A stretch of 22,050 nt of DNA from a virus, in the IMG/VR virus record IMGVR_UViG_3300047550_005099, positions 1 through 22,050 of that record. One strand, 5' to 3'. Within the stretch, counting starts at the first letter, position 1; every line of letters begins with the position of its first letter. Shown in pieces: positions 6,941-14,653 of this stretch. A model generated the notes under the pieces. It did no database searches and had not been told where the DNA came from. It was given only the letters and a program-made list of their open reading frames with translations. Made by a program: the position numbers and the translations under genes.

Positions 6941-7656
6941 TAGGAGATAAAACCAATGGGGGCCGTGGCAATTTTCATGCCAGGCAGGATCCTGTCACGA
7001 TAAAACACCATGCCAGTGATGATACGTTCTGCAATGAAGGCCAATGCCCTCTTGTCATATCCATTGATTTTCATGAACTGTTTTTCATGCTTGTTCCAGA
7101 TGGGGAGTAAGGCATTGAACAGCACGGTCATAAATTGTTTGTAGTTTTGACTGCTGCCGCGTGCCATATTGCATCCGATGAAGCGATTCTGAGCCCAAAT
7201 CGCTTCATTCTCCTCCATGGAAAAGAGCCAATCGCCCGTCGCTGCAAGTTCGCGAGTAATGGCGGGAGCATCAAAGTCTTTGTGTCCTCCATGGAACTGC
7301 TCCTCTAGTGAGCAGCTAAACTCTGCCACTTCTGGTACGTACAACGTGTCCTCTTCGTACCATTGATCTTCTGGCTCAATCCAATTACGTCGATACTGAG
7401 CATTGCCAATGTTCGGTTCTTTTGCATTATTGATCATCCAATGGATGCAAGTGAGTTCTCCCCAGCGTTCGTTCAATGGAGAAAGAAATGCGTCTTCATC
7501 GTCAAACTGGTAGCCTTCCGAACGTAGCCATGCACGCTCACTATCCTTGAGGCGACACGCCCCTCCCATGATGGGCACAATGCGAGAACGCGCTGTGTAG
7601 CGCACCTTCTCGCCTGGGATGCAGACGGCGTAAATCGTGCTGTCAGACGGCTCCAT
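6940..7656 (-). CDS. DUF4422-like glycosyltransferase
   Basis: 238 residues. The segment with I-H-W-M-I-N-N followed by N-I-G-N-A-Q-Y-R-R-N-W is the signature I associate with DUF4422 proteins, a glycosyltransferase-like family of polysaccharide gene clusters; the C-terminal half includes F-M-T-V-L-F-N-A-L and an R-A-L-A-F-I-A-E-R-I helix also usual for it. It overlaps the next upstream glycosyltransferase gene by 14 bases and the methyltransferase by one. Likely transfers a sugar to a glycan or a virion protein. The donor and acceptor are unknown. Confidence 0.65.
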   Translation of the reverse strand: MEPSDSTIYAVCIPGEKVRYTARSRIVPIMGGACRLKDSERAWLRSEGYQFDDEDAFLSPLNERWGELTCIHWMINNAKEPNIGNAQYRRNWIEPEDQWYEEDTLYVPEVAEFSCSLEEQFHGGHKDFDAPAITRELAATGDWLFSMEENEAIWAQNRFIGCNMARGSSQNYKQFMTVLFNALLPIWNKHEKQFMKINGYDKRALAFIAERIITGMVFYRDRILPGMKIATAPIGFIS

Positions 7657-8359
7657 AGACTTTCCTTGCGTGCCAAAGCTCGTTGTAGTTGTTCACGCCT
7701 TTAGCGCCGAGTCCCTTGAGATCACCGCCACCAGCGGGCTTGCTCCAAGCCATGATCGTGCCATCAGGCAAAACAAATGCCCGATTCTTCTGTCCGTGAG
7801 TGGGCGTCAGCTCCAAATAGTCGCCATAAATGAAATTGGCCTGGCTTCCATTGAGCGCAAGAGCCTTGCCAAGCAGCGTAGGACCAGTGGGGCATAAAGG
7901 CGTGATGCCATAGTATTGCTGAACGCAGTTTGCCACAATCATCTCAATGGCAGTCTGAAGAGCCTGGTTGTTTGGCTTGGAGAACAGCACTGTCGTGGCG
8001 CATGCCCAGCTTGTAAAGCTGAAACGTTGAATGTCGCGGAAGGCCAAAAACTCCACGCGATCCCCCAGCTCCACTGCATTGAATGCCCTAATGCCAATGT
8101 CAAAATACCAGCCGCCAAGCTTGTTCAATAGGCAGAAGCGCCCAAGATCTGCCTTGTAGGAGAACGGCTGCAGGCAGTCGTACGCCCACAACACTTCTTC
8201 TTCGTAGTTATCAGCAATAAATGCTCGCAGCGAATCATTGTTGTAAATGACATGCTTTGCCTCGGGGAAGCAAGCATCAATGGTGCCAGTGGCATGCTCC
8301 AGAAAAGGACTAAGCTTTTCGCTCGGATCAGAAGAGAGAAAAATTTGAGAAATCTGCAT
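7643..8359 (-). CDS. Glycosyltransferase with Och1/DXD-type sugar-binding region
   Basis: 238 residues from the ATG at 8359 (MQISQIFLSSDPSEK). A longer open frame reaching 8473 lies wholly over the preceding gene and is rejected. The fold markers are I-S-Q-I-F at the N-terminus, K-A-D-L-G-R-F near residue 70, then L-G-G-W-Y-F-D-I-G, which corresponds to the usual G-G-x-Y-x-D-x-D of the Gly_transf_sug family, and a C-terminal histidine region. In the key motif the second aspartate is replaced by glycine (D-I-G), so metal or sugar-nucleotide binding may be changed. It follows the GT4 gene by five bases and overlaps the next by 14. Confidence 0.7.
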   Translation of the reverse strand: MQISQIFLSSDPSEKLSPFLEHATGTIDACFPEAKHVIYNNDSLRAFIADNYEEEVLWAYDCLQPFSYKADLGRFCLLNKLGGWYFDIGIRAFNAVELGDRVEFLAFRDIQRFSFTSWACATTVLFSKPNNQALQTAIEMIVANCVQQYYGITPLCPTGPTLLGKALALNGSQANFIYGDYLELTPTHGQKNRAFVLPDGTIMAWSKPAGGGDLKGLGAKGVNNYNELWHARKVYGAV

Positions 8360-8364
8360 GGCAA

Positions 8365-9588
8365 TCAACCAATCTTTGCAGGAGTACCAAAGCCCTTGAA
8401 TACAGGCTTTTCTTCCGTAGCGGCAAGCGTCTCGTTCACCGCCTCTTTGAGCTGCCGTTGAATGTACGGCCACGTAAATTGCTCCTCATGCAGACGCTTG
8501 TAGCACCATTGCCCATGCTGCTTGAGGATGTCGCGATTTTCGTAATAGTGCGTGAGCAGCTCAGCGGCAGAATTAGGATCTGGCAGTAGGCGCTCTAGAC
8601 CATAGTTCCTATCGGTCTCGGCGGCGTTACATTCAATGCGTGGCAGCTCATTAAAAATTTCAGCCAGGCTCGTATGATCTGGCACAAGCTGCATCACGCC
8701 AGTGGAACCATGCTCGGTGTTGACCAAGCCCCAACCCTCGCCAATGCAAGTGTTAATGCCAATATCACAAGCGTTATACACTTGATTCAATTGTTCAATG
8801 GGAAGGCAATTGTCTGTCGAAAAATGAGGGCTCGTCAGAATCAACTTGCCCGCCGCATCATACCCTTCATCGCGAGCAACACGCTTAAATAGATCGACAA
8901 TTGGCCACCCCATATCTTTGACTCCCATGTTGAGCCAAAGCCTTGCATTGTCCTTGTCTTTCGCGAATTTGATAAAGGTCTTGATCGTCAAGTCAATCCG
9001 CTTACGCGGCTGGTTCCTGTTGCCATTGAATACGATGAACACATCATCAGGCACGCCAAGAGCCTTCCGGCATTCGTTTTTGTTCATGGGGAAGAACTTG
9101 GTGAAGTCCGTGCCATGCCCAATAATACGGATGGGCTTGGTGTAGCCCATGATTTCCAGTTCTTTCTTTGCGAATTCCGTGTAGGTGGCCAAACCGTCCC
9201 ACTCCATCATCGGAGCAGCCAGATTCGGGAATAAGCCATAAGAATCAATTGGCGTGTAGACAAACCACTTAAAGCCAAGCTCTTCCTTGAGAGGCTTTGC
9301 CTTCTCCCACAGTTGCAGGGCAATCCAAATGTCGTTTGTCACCCACACCAAGTCAGGCTTAACTTTCCTGATCACTTCGGCAATTCGATGGGAGCCAAAC
9401 GGATCGGAACCATAAGCCATGGCCGGGTACATCTGGCAATGCTGCTGCATTGAATTGGGGTCGCCGTGCCAGTTGACCGCGAGAGCATGCACTTCATGAT
9501 CTTCCGCCAGTGCAGGGATGAGATATTCTGCTACACGACCAAACCCCGTCTGTACTCCAACATCTCCGGCGTAAAGGATACGAGCCAT
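8365..9588 (-). CDS. GT-B fold glycosyltransferase, family 4 type
   Basis: 407 residues from ATG 9588 (MARILYAGDVGVQTGFGRVA); an upstream TTG at 9600 is in frame but has no added support. The N-terminal Rossmann half has the G-x-G-F-G-R-V-A-E-Y segment. The C-terminal half has the linker G-H-G-T-D-F-T-K-F-F-P, the nucleotide-binding strand V-F-N-G-N-R-N-Q-P-R-K-R, and G-E-G-W-G-L-V-N-T-E, the E-x7-E motif of retaining GT4 enzymes. It transfers a sugar from a nucleotide sugar. Located inside the head operon between the MuF-like gene and two further glycosyltransferases, so the virion or a host surface glycan is the likely target. Confidence 0.85.
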   Translation of the reverse strand: MARILYAGDVGVQTGFGRVAEYLIPALAEDHEVHALAVNWHGDPNSMQQHCQMYPAMAYGSDPFGSHRIAEVIRKVKPDLVWVTNDIWIALQLWEKAKPLKEELGFKWFVYTPIDSYGLFPNLAAPMMEWDGLATYTEFAKKELEIMGYTKPIRIIGHGTDFTKFFPMNKNECRKALGVPDDVFIVFNGNRNQPRKRIDLTIKTFIKFAKDKDNARLWLNMGVKDMGWPIVDLFKRVARDEGYDAAGKLILTSPHFSTDNCLPIEQLNQVYNACDIGINTCIGEGWGLVNTEHGSTGVMQLVPDHTSLAEIFNELPRIECNAAETDRNYGLERLLPDPNSAAELLTHYYENRDILKQHGQWCYKRLHEEQFTWPYIQRQLKEAVNETLAATEEKPVFKGFGTPAKIG

Positions 9589-9625
9589 AGGACAAAACAA
9601 GCTTGCCCAATGGTAGGAGCAGAAA

Positions 9626-10309
9626 TTACACTTGCACGCTTAAGCCTGCGCCACGCTTGTATTCCACGCGGCATTTGCAATTAGAACGACAAGCGCAACG
9701 CTGCCCTGGCATGGGCAAGCTTCCAATGGGAACAAGGCCACGGGAGGCATAAATCCTGCAATCGTCGCAATGAATCGCCTGCGGATCCAGGATTCGTCGC
9801 ATCATGCTGTATCCCTGCTTTTGTTGCCGAAGTTCAGTTCCTTGCCAGTAAGACTTGCGGATAGCTTGAGCGTAAAGGCCGATACGAGCAAGGCCCATGG
9901 CAGGAGAAACGCGCCCATCCAGAAGATCACGAGCAAAACCTTCGAGATAACGATATTCTTCACGGAGTCCTTGGCCAATGCGTCCCCAGTCGGAAGCCGT
10001 CATACTATCTCGCCCGCCATGACCAATAATGGCCGCCTGTACATGGGCAATCTTCAGCAGCTCCCTGACGCTCTGCTGCCATTGATCCAACGTAATATCG
10101 CCGTCAGCAAGACGCTTTGTAAGACGACGTAGCAAAGTACCAAGCTTGTTAGCTCGACCATCAACCAAAGCCTCCACGGCAGACTGACTAAGGAAGCGTC
10201 CATTAGCTCCGCGATAACGGCCAGAGCGGGGGTCGTAGCTCCATGAGGATTGGTCAAAACGCTGTTCAAGAACGGCTGCGAACGAAGATAGATCATTCAG
10301 GCCTTGCAT
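9626..10309 (-). CDS. MuF-like minor head protein with a C-terminal cysteine cluster
   Basis: 227 residues, mostly helical, ending in a metal-binding-type cluster: His180, Cys181, Cys184, then Cys205, Cys207, Cys211 and Cys213 around the segment A-S-R-G-L-V-P-I-G-S-L-P-M-P-G-Q-R. The C-terminal Cys/His-rich end after a long helical body, encoded just after the portal, is the pattern of phage MuF / head morphogenesis proteins, which are packaged in the head near the portal. It overlaps the portal gene by 17 bases. The N-terminal part contains Y-D-P-R-S-G-R-Y-R-G-A-N-G-R-F-L, a basic motif I cannot assign. Confidence 0.65.
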   Translation of the reverse strand: MQGLNDLSSFAAVLEQRFDQSSWSYDPRSGRYRGANGRFLSQSAVEALVDGRANKLGTLLRRLTKRLADGDITLDQWQQSVRELLKIAHVQAAIIGHGGRDSMTASDWGRIGQGLREEYRYLEGFARDLLDGRVSPAMGLARIGLYAQAIRKSYWQGTELRQQKQGYSMMRRILDPQAIHCDDCRIYASRGLVPIGSLPMPGQRCACRSNCKCRVEYKRGAGLSVQV

Positions 10310-12173
10310 CTTCTGCCTCCAGAATATCCTTGAAACGCTCGGGCGCTTCCTCCTTCCATTGATTCAGAGCAGCATCAATGTCCTCTTGCTTGATCAGCGC
10401 TGCCTCATCAATGTCAGACAGCACAAGCCCTTCCACTTTCATTGGATCCATGGCGTCTTTCTTCTCCTTGAAATAGGACGCCTGTTCTTTCTTGCCCTTG
10501 AACGCGCCTTCCATTGAGCCATGCTTCCGCTTGTATAGCTCTTTGTATTTGCGCGTCACATAGGCGCCAGCCACGGCACTTGGCCACACTTTGAACTTGG
10601 CCTTTGCTGCTGCCACCGCTTGCTTGTGCAGCTCCTTGTCTTTGAACTCAGCGTCTTCCTTTTCTTCTTCGCCGCGCTTGTGCTCTAAATCGCCAGGAAG
10701 ATAAAGACCCGCGCCGTCCGCCACCTCTCGCGTTCCGTCCATGGGGAGAGTGCCGTTCTCTTCATTCATCGGATCGCGACCGCCAGGAGGCACAGCCAGC
10801 TTCCCTTGATCTCCGCCAGCTTGATTCGGAAGTTCCCGCACTACGGACGGATCGAGCGTCAGCTCCATGCTCCATTCGCTGCCGCCATAGCGAGCTTCTG
10901 CCACTTCCTTGGGGCTAAGCACGCCCAATTGAATGTAGCGACCATCAACGGCTGCCACTCGCGCCCTCACGTCTGCCTTCTCGCGTTCGTTCAGCTCAAA
11001 CAGATCGTTGAAGGAGATGCGCCAAGATTCTGGAAGCTTGCCTTTTGTTGGCCCCTCTTTGCTCAGCATCAAATAGCGCATCAGCTTCTGCAGAGGCCGT
11101 TTGTAATGCGCAGTTTGGTAGTCGCCAAGCATCTTGGCAAAATCGCGCTCTTCGCTACGGCCAGTGGCGCCAAGACCACTAGGGCTTTCGCCAAAGAGAA
11201 TCGTATGAGGAATTTTGGAAGCGCCAATAATATCGACGCGCAGCTTCTCAAGAATGTCGCCAACCCCACCAAGATTGCGAGAAATATATTCAAGCTCCTC
11301 GCGCTCCTTATCTACTGCATAGCCTCGATAAACGCTCTTGCTTAGATCATTGAGAATAAGGCGATTTTGCACGTCTTTCTCTTTGCCAGCAGCAAGCATA
11401 TTGGCCAAGCCTTGCAGCTTATGCACAAACACGTCAAATTCCACAAGAACCGTGGCGGCAGCATTCAAGCCAGTCCAATAGTGACGGAAACTGTCATACA
11501 CGCTCTGGAGACTGCTCATGCCCCAGCCATAGTTCCGTTGGCGAATGCGATAGGGCAGCCATTCTCCATCGAAGCGCAAAATCCTGTCTTTGTGAATATA
11601 AGTCAGTTGTGGCTGGGCAATTAAGTCGCCAGAAATGATTTGATAGTACGTTGCCTTGGAATAGTCGTAAAGATTTTCTTCGTTGATAACAGGCGCAATC
11701 TGCCACCTGTCCAGCACTTCCATTCCTTCAATAGAGCGAATGTTCCGCATGTCTACGGGCTGATCCGCTCGCCGTCCATCGTCAATGTAGAGAAGAATGC
11801 AAGCGCCTCCGTAGAGACGAGCATTCTTGCTAGCAAGCAGCAGATTCTCAAGGATGTAGAGATCTTCAATGGCCTGCTCAATGCCATTCACTTCTTCCGC
11901 TGCAGCACCTTCGCCACCAAACAGAATCTTGAATCCCTTGCGCGTGCTCTGTTCAGCAACAATGTCAACAATGCGCTGAGGAATCCACATGCCATAGAGC
12001 CCTTCAAGCTCTTCTTGCGTCAGGAAGACAATTGGTTGCGTTTTGGTATGGGTGCTCTTGTCACGGGAAGTGCCAAATCCCGTGAAGACATTCTGCAGCC
12101 CATCTGCACGGAAACCGCCAGCATCGACGTGCCCAAGATCAACGCTTTCGCCTTCCATTGAAGATATGGCCAT
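10293..12173 (-). CDS. Portal protein, DUF1073 type, with a C-terminal DUF5872-like extension
   Basis: 626 residues. The core (about 40-450) matches DUF1073 portal proteins: G-M-W-I-P-Q-R-I-V-D-I-V-A near residue 60, N-A-R-L-Y-G-G-A-C-I-L-L near 115, and I-L-F-G-E-S-P-S-G-L-G-A-T-G-R-S near 328. Portals form the dodecameric ring through which DNA is packaged and to which the tail attaches. After residue 470 comes a charged linker, then A-K-F-K-V-W-P-S-A-V-A-G-A-Y-V-T-R-K-Y-K resembling the DUF5872 short domain, then a Lys/Glu-rich helical end. It is the first gene of the minus-strand head operon and is divergent from the terminase operon. No Shine-Dalgarno is evident. Confidence 0.85.
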   Translation of the reverse strand: MAISSMEGESVDLGHVDAGGFRADGLQNVFTGFGTSRDKSTHTKTQPIVFLTQEELEGLYGMWIPQRIVDIVAEQSTRKGFKILFGGEGAAAEEVNGIEQAIEDLYILENLLLASKNARLYGGACILLYIDDGRRADQPVDMRNIRSIEGMEVLDRWQIAPVINEENLYDYSKATYYQIISGDLIAQPQLTYIHKDRILRFDGEWLPYRIRQRNYGWGMSSLQSVYDSFRHYWTGLNAAATVLVEFDVFVHKLQGLANMLAAGKEKDVQNRLILNDLSKSVYRGYAVDKEREELEYISRNLGGVGDILEKLRVDIIGASKIPHTILFGESPSGLGATGRSEERDFAKMLGDYQTAHYKRPLQKLMRYLMLSKEGPTKGKLPESWRISFNDLFELNEREKADVRARVAAVDGRYIQLGVLSPKEVAEARYGGSEWSMELTLDPSVVRELPNQAGGDQGKLAVPPGGRDPMNEENGTLPMDGTREVADGAGLYLPGDLEHKRGEEEKEDAEFKDKELHKQAVAAAKAKFKVWPSAVAGAYVTRKYKELYKRKHGSMEGAFKGKKEQASYFKEKKDAMDPMKVEGLVLSDIDEAALIKQEDIDAALNQWKEEAPERFKDILEAEDARPE

Positions 12174-12179
12174 ATTGTG

Positions 12180-12208
12180 TTGCTTTTATTCTACAAACCG
12201 GCTACTGT
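12180..12208 (+). promoter_or_regulatory. Possible promoter of the terminase operon
   Basis: In the 47-base gap between the divergent portal and terminase operons, TTGCTT (12180-12185) and TACTGT (12203-12208) are spaced by 17 bases, a reasonable match to a sigma-70 promoter, 12 bases before the first plus-strand ATG. Weak -10 element. Confidence 0.3.
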
Positions 12209-12220
12209 GGCAGGGAGACT

Positions 12221-12733
12221 ATGGAAACCATGGCCCATTCTCCAATTGTCTTCACCTTCTCGGAAACTGATAAGGATCTGGTGAGAGCCGAAGCGAGGCG
12301 TCGCCAGGCAGTGAACGTGCAGAAGGGCTTAAGAGGGCGCAATGGAGGGCCAGAGGATGGCGACAAGGCCTTGCGTGCCCACATGCTTGGTGCTGCTGGG
12401 GAACTGGCCGTCGCGACGCTTCTAGGGCTGAGGGGGTTTCTCTACGCAGAGACTGAAGCCAAGCGTGGTTCGTTTGACCTTCCGCCAAATATCGACGTAA
12501 AGACGCGCTCCCGCCACTGGCACGATTTGATTTGTCAGTTGGACGAGTCTCTAGGCAAAGCCTTAGTGCTGGTCACCATGGAAAACAAGACTTGCCTTGT
12601 ACATGGCTGGATTAGCAGTGATGAGGCGATGAAGGAGCGATGGAGGAAAGACCCAGCAAAAGGACGCTCTGCTTATTTCGTGCCGCGCTCTAAACTATCT
12701 CCATTGAAAACATTAAACAATGCTGCGCTGTAG
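12221..12733 (+). CDS. PD-(D/E)XK nuclease-like protein in the small-terminase position
   Basis: 170 residues from ATG 12221, preceded by AGGGAG; an in-frame ATG at 12230 is a second choice, and extension upstream to 12158 would run into the divergent portal gene. Residues 56-70 form a helix with G-A-A-G-E-L-A-V-A, then Phe85-Asp86 and Ile91-Asp92-Val93-Lys94, giving the E...D...D-x-K arrangement of PD-(D/E)XK nucleases (Glu61, Asp86, Asp92, Lys94), followed by beta strands (A-L-V-L-V-T-M and C-L-V-H-G-W-I). It overlaps terL by 14 bases. A role in DNA packaging or end processing is inferred from context. It has no visible helix-turn-helix of a normal TerS. Confidence 0.6.
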   Translation: METMAHSPIVFTFSETDKDLVRAEARRRQAVNVQKGLRGRNGGPEDGDKALRAHMLGAAGELAVATLLGLRGFLYAETEAKRGSFDLPPNIDVKTRSRHWHDLICQLDESLGKALVLVTMENKTCLVHGWISSDEAMKERWRKDPAKGRSAYFVPRSKLSPLKTLNNAAL

Positions 12734-14093
12734 TGAATTCGCTCGCCACGCTCTTGGTTTGGAGCTATGGCCAAAACAGCAACAAATTCTGAATGAGCTT
12801 TTTGAAGGCAAAATCAGTCATGCCATTTGGTGCCTTGGACGTCGCTCCGGCAAGTCAACAATGGCGGCAGTGGCGGCTATTTACATGGCGTTCTGTCAAG
12901 AAGATCACTTCCGCAAGAAAGTTAGAAAAGGCGAAAACTACTATGTATGCACTATTGCTAACGATTTGAAGCAGGCCAAAATTGCGCTTGACTTCATTCG
13001 ACAACTTTTGCTCAATAGCCCACTAGAACAAGAAATCGTAAGGGACACGGCATTCGACATTACACTGTCTAACAATTGCGTGTTTCAAGCTATTCCAGCT
13101 TCTGCACGTGCATCGCGTGGTAAAGCAATTGCTCTTGCCGTGTTTGACGAATGTGCTTTCGGCCTAGAGGGGGATGCAAACCGAGGCACTAAAGCGCTCT
13201 TCGATGCTATTTCTCCCTCCATTGCGCAGTTCGCCCCGCATAGCAAAATCTTGGAGCTGTCGTCTCCATGGTTAACAGACGGCGTGTTTTACGAACATTT
13301 CCAGCAAGCCAAAAGCGGCGAGTTCAAGGGGATGGACGCAAAACAAATCCCCACGTGGGAGATCAACCCTGGACTCCCCATCGAGTCAGACTTCATGCAA
13401 AACGCCATGAAGAAAGACGAAGAAAACTTCATGGTTGAGTTTGGGGCTCAATTTAGGAAAAACAACGCCGCTTTTCTTCAGCCAGAAGTTATTGACGCTG
13501 CCATCAATAAGAACAGAAAGCAAAATCTTCCCAGTCCAGAATATCGTGGCACCTACGTGCTATCTCTTGACCCCGCTCGCGGTGGCGTCAATCGAGACGA
13601 ATACGTGGCGTGTATTGTTCACTTTGAGGGGCAGACTCTCGTCGTTGATGAATTCCACACCTTTGAAGCCAACTTTGAAATCAATGGCAAAAAGGAAGTG
13701 AATATCTCCATGGTGGAAGAATGGATTAAAGAGAAGCATCGCATCTTTGATTTTCAAAGCATTGTGCTTGACCAGTTCAACAGCTCTGCCACCATTCAAG
13801 CCCTGCAAAATGATTTCCCCGTCGCAGAACTCACTTGGTCTGTGAGTACAAAAATGAAAGCATTCTCCAAGATGCGAGAATTGTTTAACGCCGGCTTGGT
13901 GGATATTTATAACCACAAGAAGGCTGTTTGGCAGCTCAAAAACCTAAGCGTCATCTATCGAAGCAGTGGACAATGGAGTGTAACTGGCGGCAAGGAAACT
14001 GCAATTGACGACTATTGTTTTGCATTGGCCGCAGCAGTCCTAGAAGCAGCAAGAGATTCAGACGTGGACTGGTTGAATTCTCTCATTCGCTAA
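12720..14093 (+). CDS. terL: Terminase large subunit (packaging ATPase and nuclease)
   Basis: 457 residues with both terminase domains. ATPase: Walker A G-R-R-S-G-K-S-T at 40-47, Walker B A-L-A-V-F-D-E ending at Asp143-Glu144, coupling motif S-S-P-W at 181-184. Nuclease of RNase H fold: Asp284 in L-S-L-D-P-A-R-G-G, Asp351 in V-L-D-Q-F-N, Asp430/Asp431 in I-D-D-Y-C-F-A. It cuts concatemeric DNA and pumps it into the prohead at the portal. Length is normal to short for TerL. The start overlaps the end of the PD-(D/E)XK-like gene, so translation is probably coupled. It is transcribed away from the portal, so the packaging and head operons diverge. Confidence 0.95.
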   Translation: MLRCSEFARHALGLELWPKQQQILNELFEGKISHAIWCLGRRSGKSTMAAVAAIYMAFCQEDHFRKKVRKGENYYVCTIANDLKQAKIALDFIRQLLLNSPLEQEIVRDTAFDITLSNNCVFQAIPASARASRGKAIALAVFDECAFGLEGDANRGTKALFDAISPSIAQFAPHSKILELSSPWLTDGVFYEHFQQAKSGEFKGMDAKQIPTWEINPGLPIESDFMQNAMKKDEENFMVEFGAQFRKNNAAFLQPEVIDAAINKNRKQNLPSPEYRGTYVLSLDPARGGVNRDEYVACIVHFEGQTLVVDEFHTFEANFEINGKKEVNISMVEEWIKEKHRIFDFQSIVLDQFNSSATIQALQNDFPVAELTWSVSTKMKAFSKMRELFNAGLVDIYNHKKAVWQLKNLSVIYRSSGQWSVTGGKETAIDDYCFALAAAVLEAARDSDVDWLNSLIR

Positions 14094-14100
14094 GCCTTGT

Positions 14101-14376
14101 ATGATTTATTCACAGCAATTCGCTCATAAGATGAACAAGTGCGATTTAACCATGCAAGAGACAAGGTTTCTCATTGCATTGCTTGAAAACGGCACCACTA
14201 GCAAGCAAACATCTCTGCAGCTCCTCAATGCAGAACATTTGTACGTGCCAACGCTGCTGCCCAAGCTTCGCGAACATGCCAAGCGTCTGAAGCGCATTGA
14301 TCAGCTTGAACAGGCCTACGAAAACGAGGACGGCTTCTTCGCTGAGAACCAATCATTAAGGGAATATGACGTGTAG
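14101..14376 (+). CDS. Small protein after terL, function unknown
   Basis: 91 residues if read from ATG 14101; in-frame ATGs at 14131 and 14152 are possible and none has a convincing Shine-Dalgarno. Residues 15-60 look like helices (Q-E-T-R-F-L-I-A-L-L-E-N-G then S-K-Q-T-S-L-Q-L-L), followed by a charged helix K-L-R-E-H-A-K-R-L-K-R-I-D-Q-L-E-Q and an acidic end. The layout could be a small winged-helix or helix-turn-helix protein, but no family is recognised. It starts seven bases after terL and probably shares its transcript. Confidence 0.55.
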   Translation: MIYSQQFAHKMNKCDLTMQETRFLIALLENGTTSKQTSLQLLNAEHLYVPTLLPKLREHAKRLKRIDQLEQAYENEDGFFAENQSLREYDV

Positions 14377-14394
14377 CTAAAAGCAGGCTAAACT

Positions 14395-14583
14395 TTGAGA
14401 GCTTTCGCGAAGCACGCTGGCCAGCGTTTGACCACAAGGACAGTAGTTCAGGGCTATTGTCCGTACCAGGGGAAGAGGGGAACAGGCCAACCTGTTCTGA
14501 AACGTCGTACAAAGCGGATTGAAGCCCCGCTCGACACCCTCAACTTTCTCCTGCTTCTCGAAATGCAGCATTTGCTACAGTGA
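14395..14583 (+). CDS. Doubtful small CDS (TTG start) over a hairpin-rich stretch
   Basis: An open frame of 62 codons bounded by a TAA at 14389 and a TGA at 14581. The only early start is TTG 14395, with CAGG seven bases upstream. The protein is basic in the middle (G-K-R-G-T-G-Q-P-V-L-K-R-R-T-K-R) and ends in a leucine-rich helix, which is protein-like. The opposite strand is also open (14571 to 14377, C-P-C-G motif), and the DNA carries several hairpins, so a non-coding RNA is the alternative. Confidence 0.3.
   Translation: MRAFAKHAGQRLTTRTVVQGYCPYQGKRGTGQPVLKRRTKRIEAPLDTLNFLLLLEMQHLLQ
14401..14497 (+). other. Cluster of hairpins, possible structured RNA
   Basis: Four inverted repeats occur in 97 bases: GCTT/AAGC around 14401-14413; the perfect palindrome CGCTGGCCAGCG at 14415-14426; a 9-bp stem (14438-14446 with 14454-14462, one G-T pair); and a 7-bp stem (14480-14486 with 14491-14497, loop CCAA). 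Together they suggest a folded RNA between the terminase transcript and the small-peptide leader, or structure inside the doubtful CDS. Confidence 0.4.
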
Positions 14584-14588
14584 GAGTA

Positions 14589-14650
14589 CGTTCGGCCTTC
14601 GGGCTGCATGATCGCCGAGGATGGAACGGGCCTCGGACCATGGAGGAACG
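14589..14650 (+). promoter_or_regulatory. Riboswitch-like structured leader of the DUF4278-like peptide
   Basis: Three stems form a junction: P1 CGTTC 14589-14593 with GAACG 14646-14650; P2 a short stem closed by a TTCG loop (14594-14597 with 14602-14605); P3 CATG 14607-14610 with 14639-14642 continued by CCGAGG 14615-14620 with CCTCGG 14631-14636. P1 takes up part of the GGAGGAACG ribosome site of the next gene. The loop of P3 contains a second GAACG (14624-14628) that could pair with the same CGTTC, an alternative that would free the ribosome site. The three-stem form recalls the glnA/Downstream-peptide RNAs of cyanobacteria and cyanophages, but I do not see their conserved core, so the class is not assigned. 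Confidence 0.5.
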
Positions 14651-14653
14651 ACT

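Noticed and set aside
8360-8473. Extended N-terminus of the glycosyltransferase to 8473
   Set aside because: The extra 38 residues lie wholly inside the GT4 gene and look like shadow translation; the family pattern starts at MQISQIF.
12158-12220. Longer start for the PD-(D/E)XK-like gene at 12158
   Set aside because: It would overlap the divergent portal start and encode a Cys-rich segment unlike the rest; ATG 12221 has a purine-rich ribosome site.
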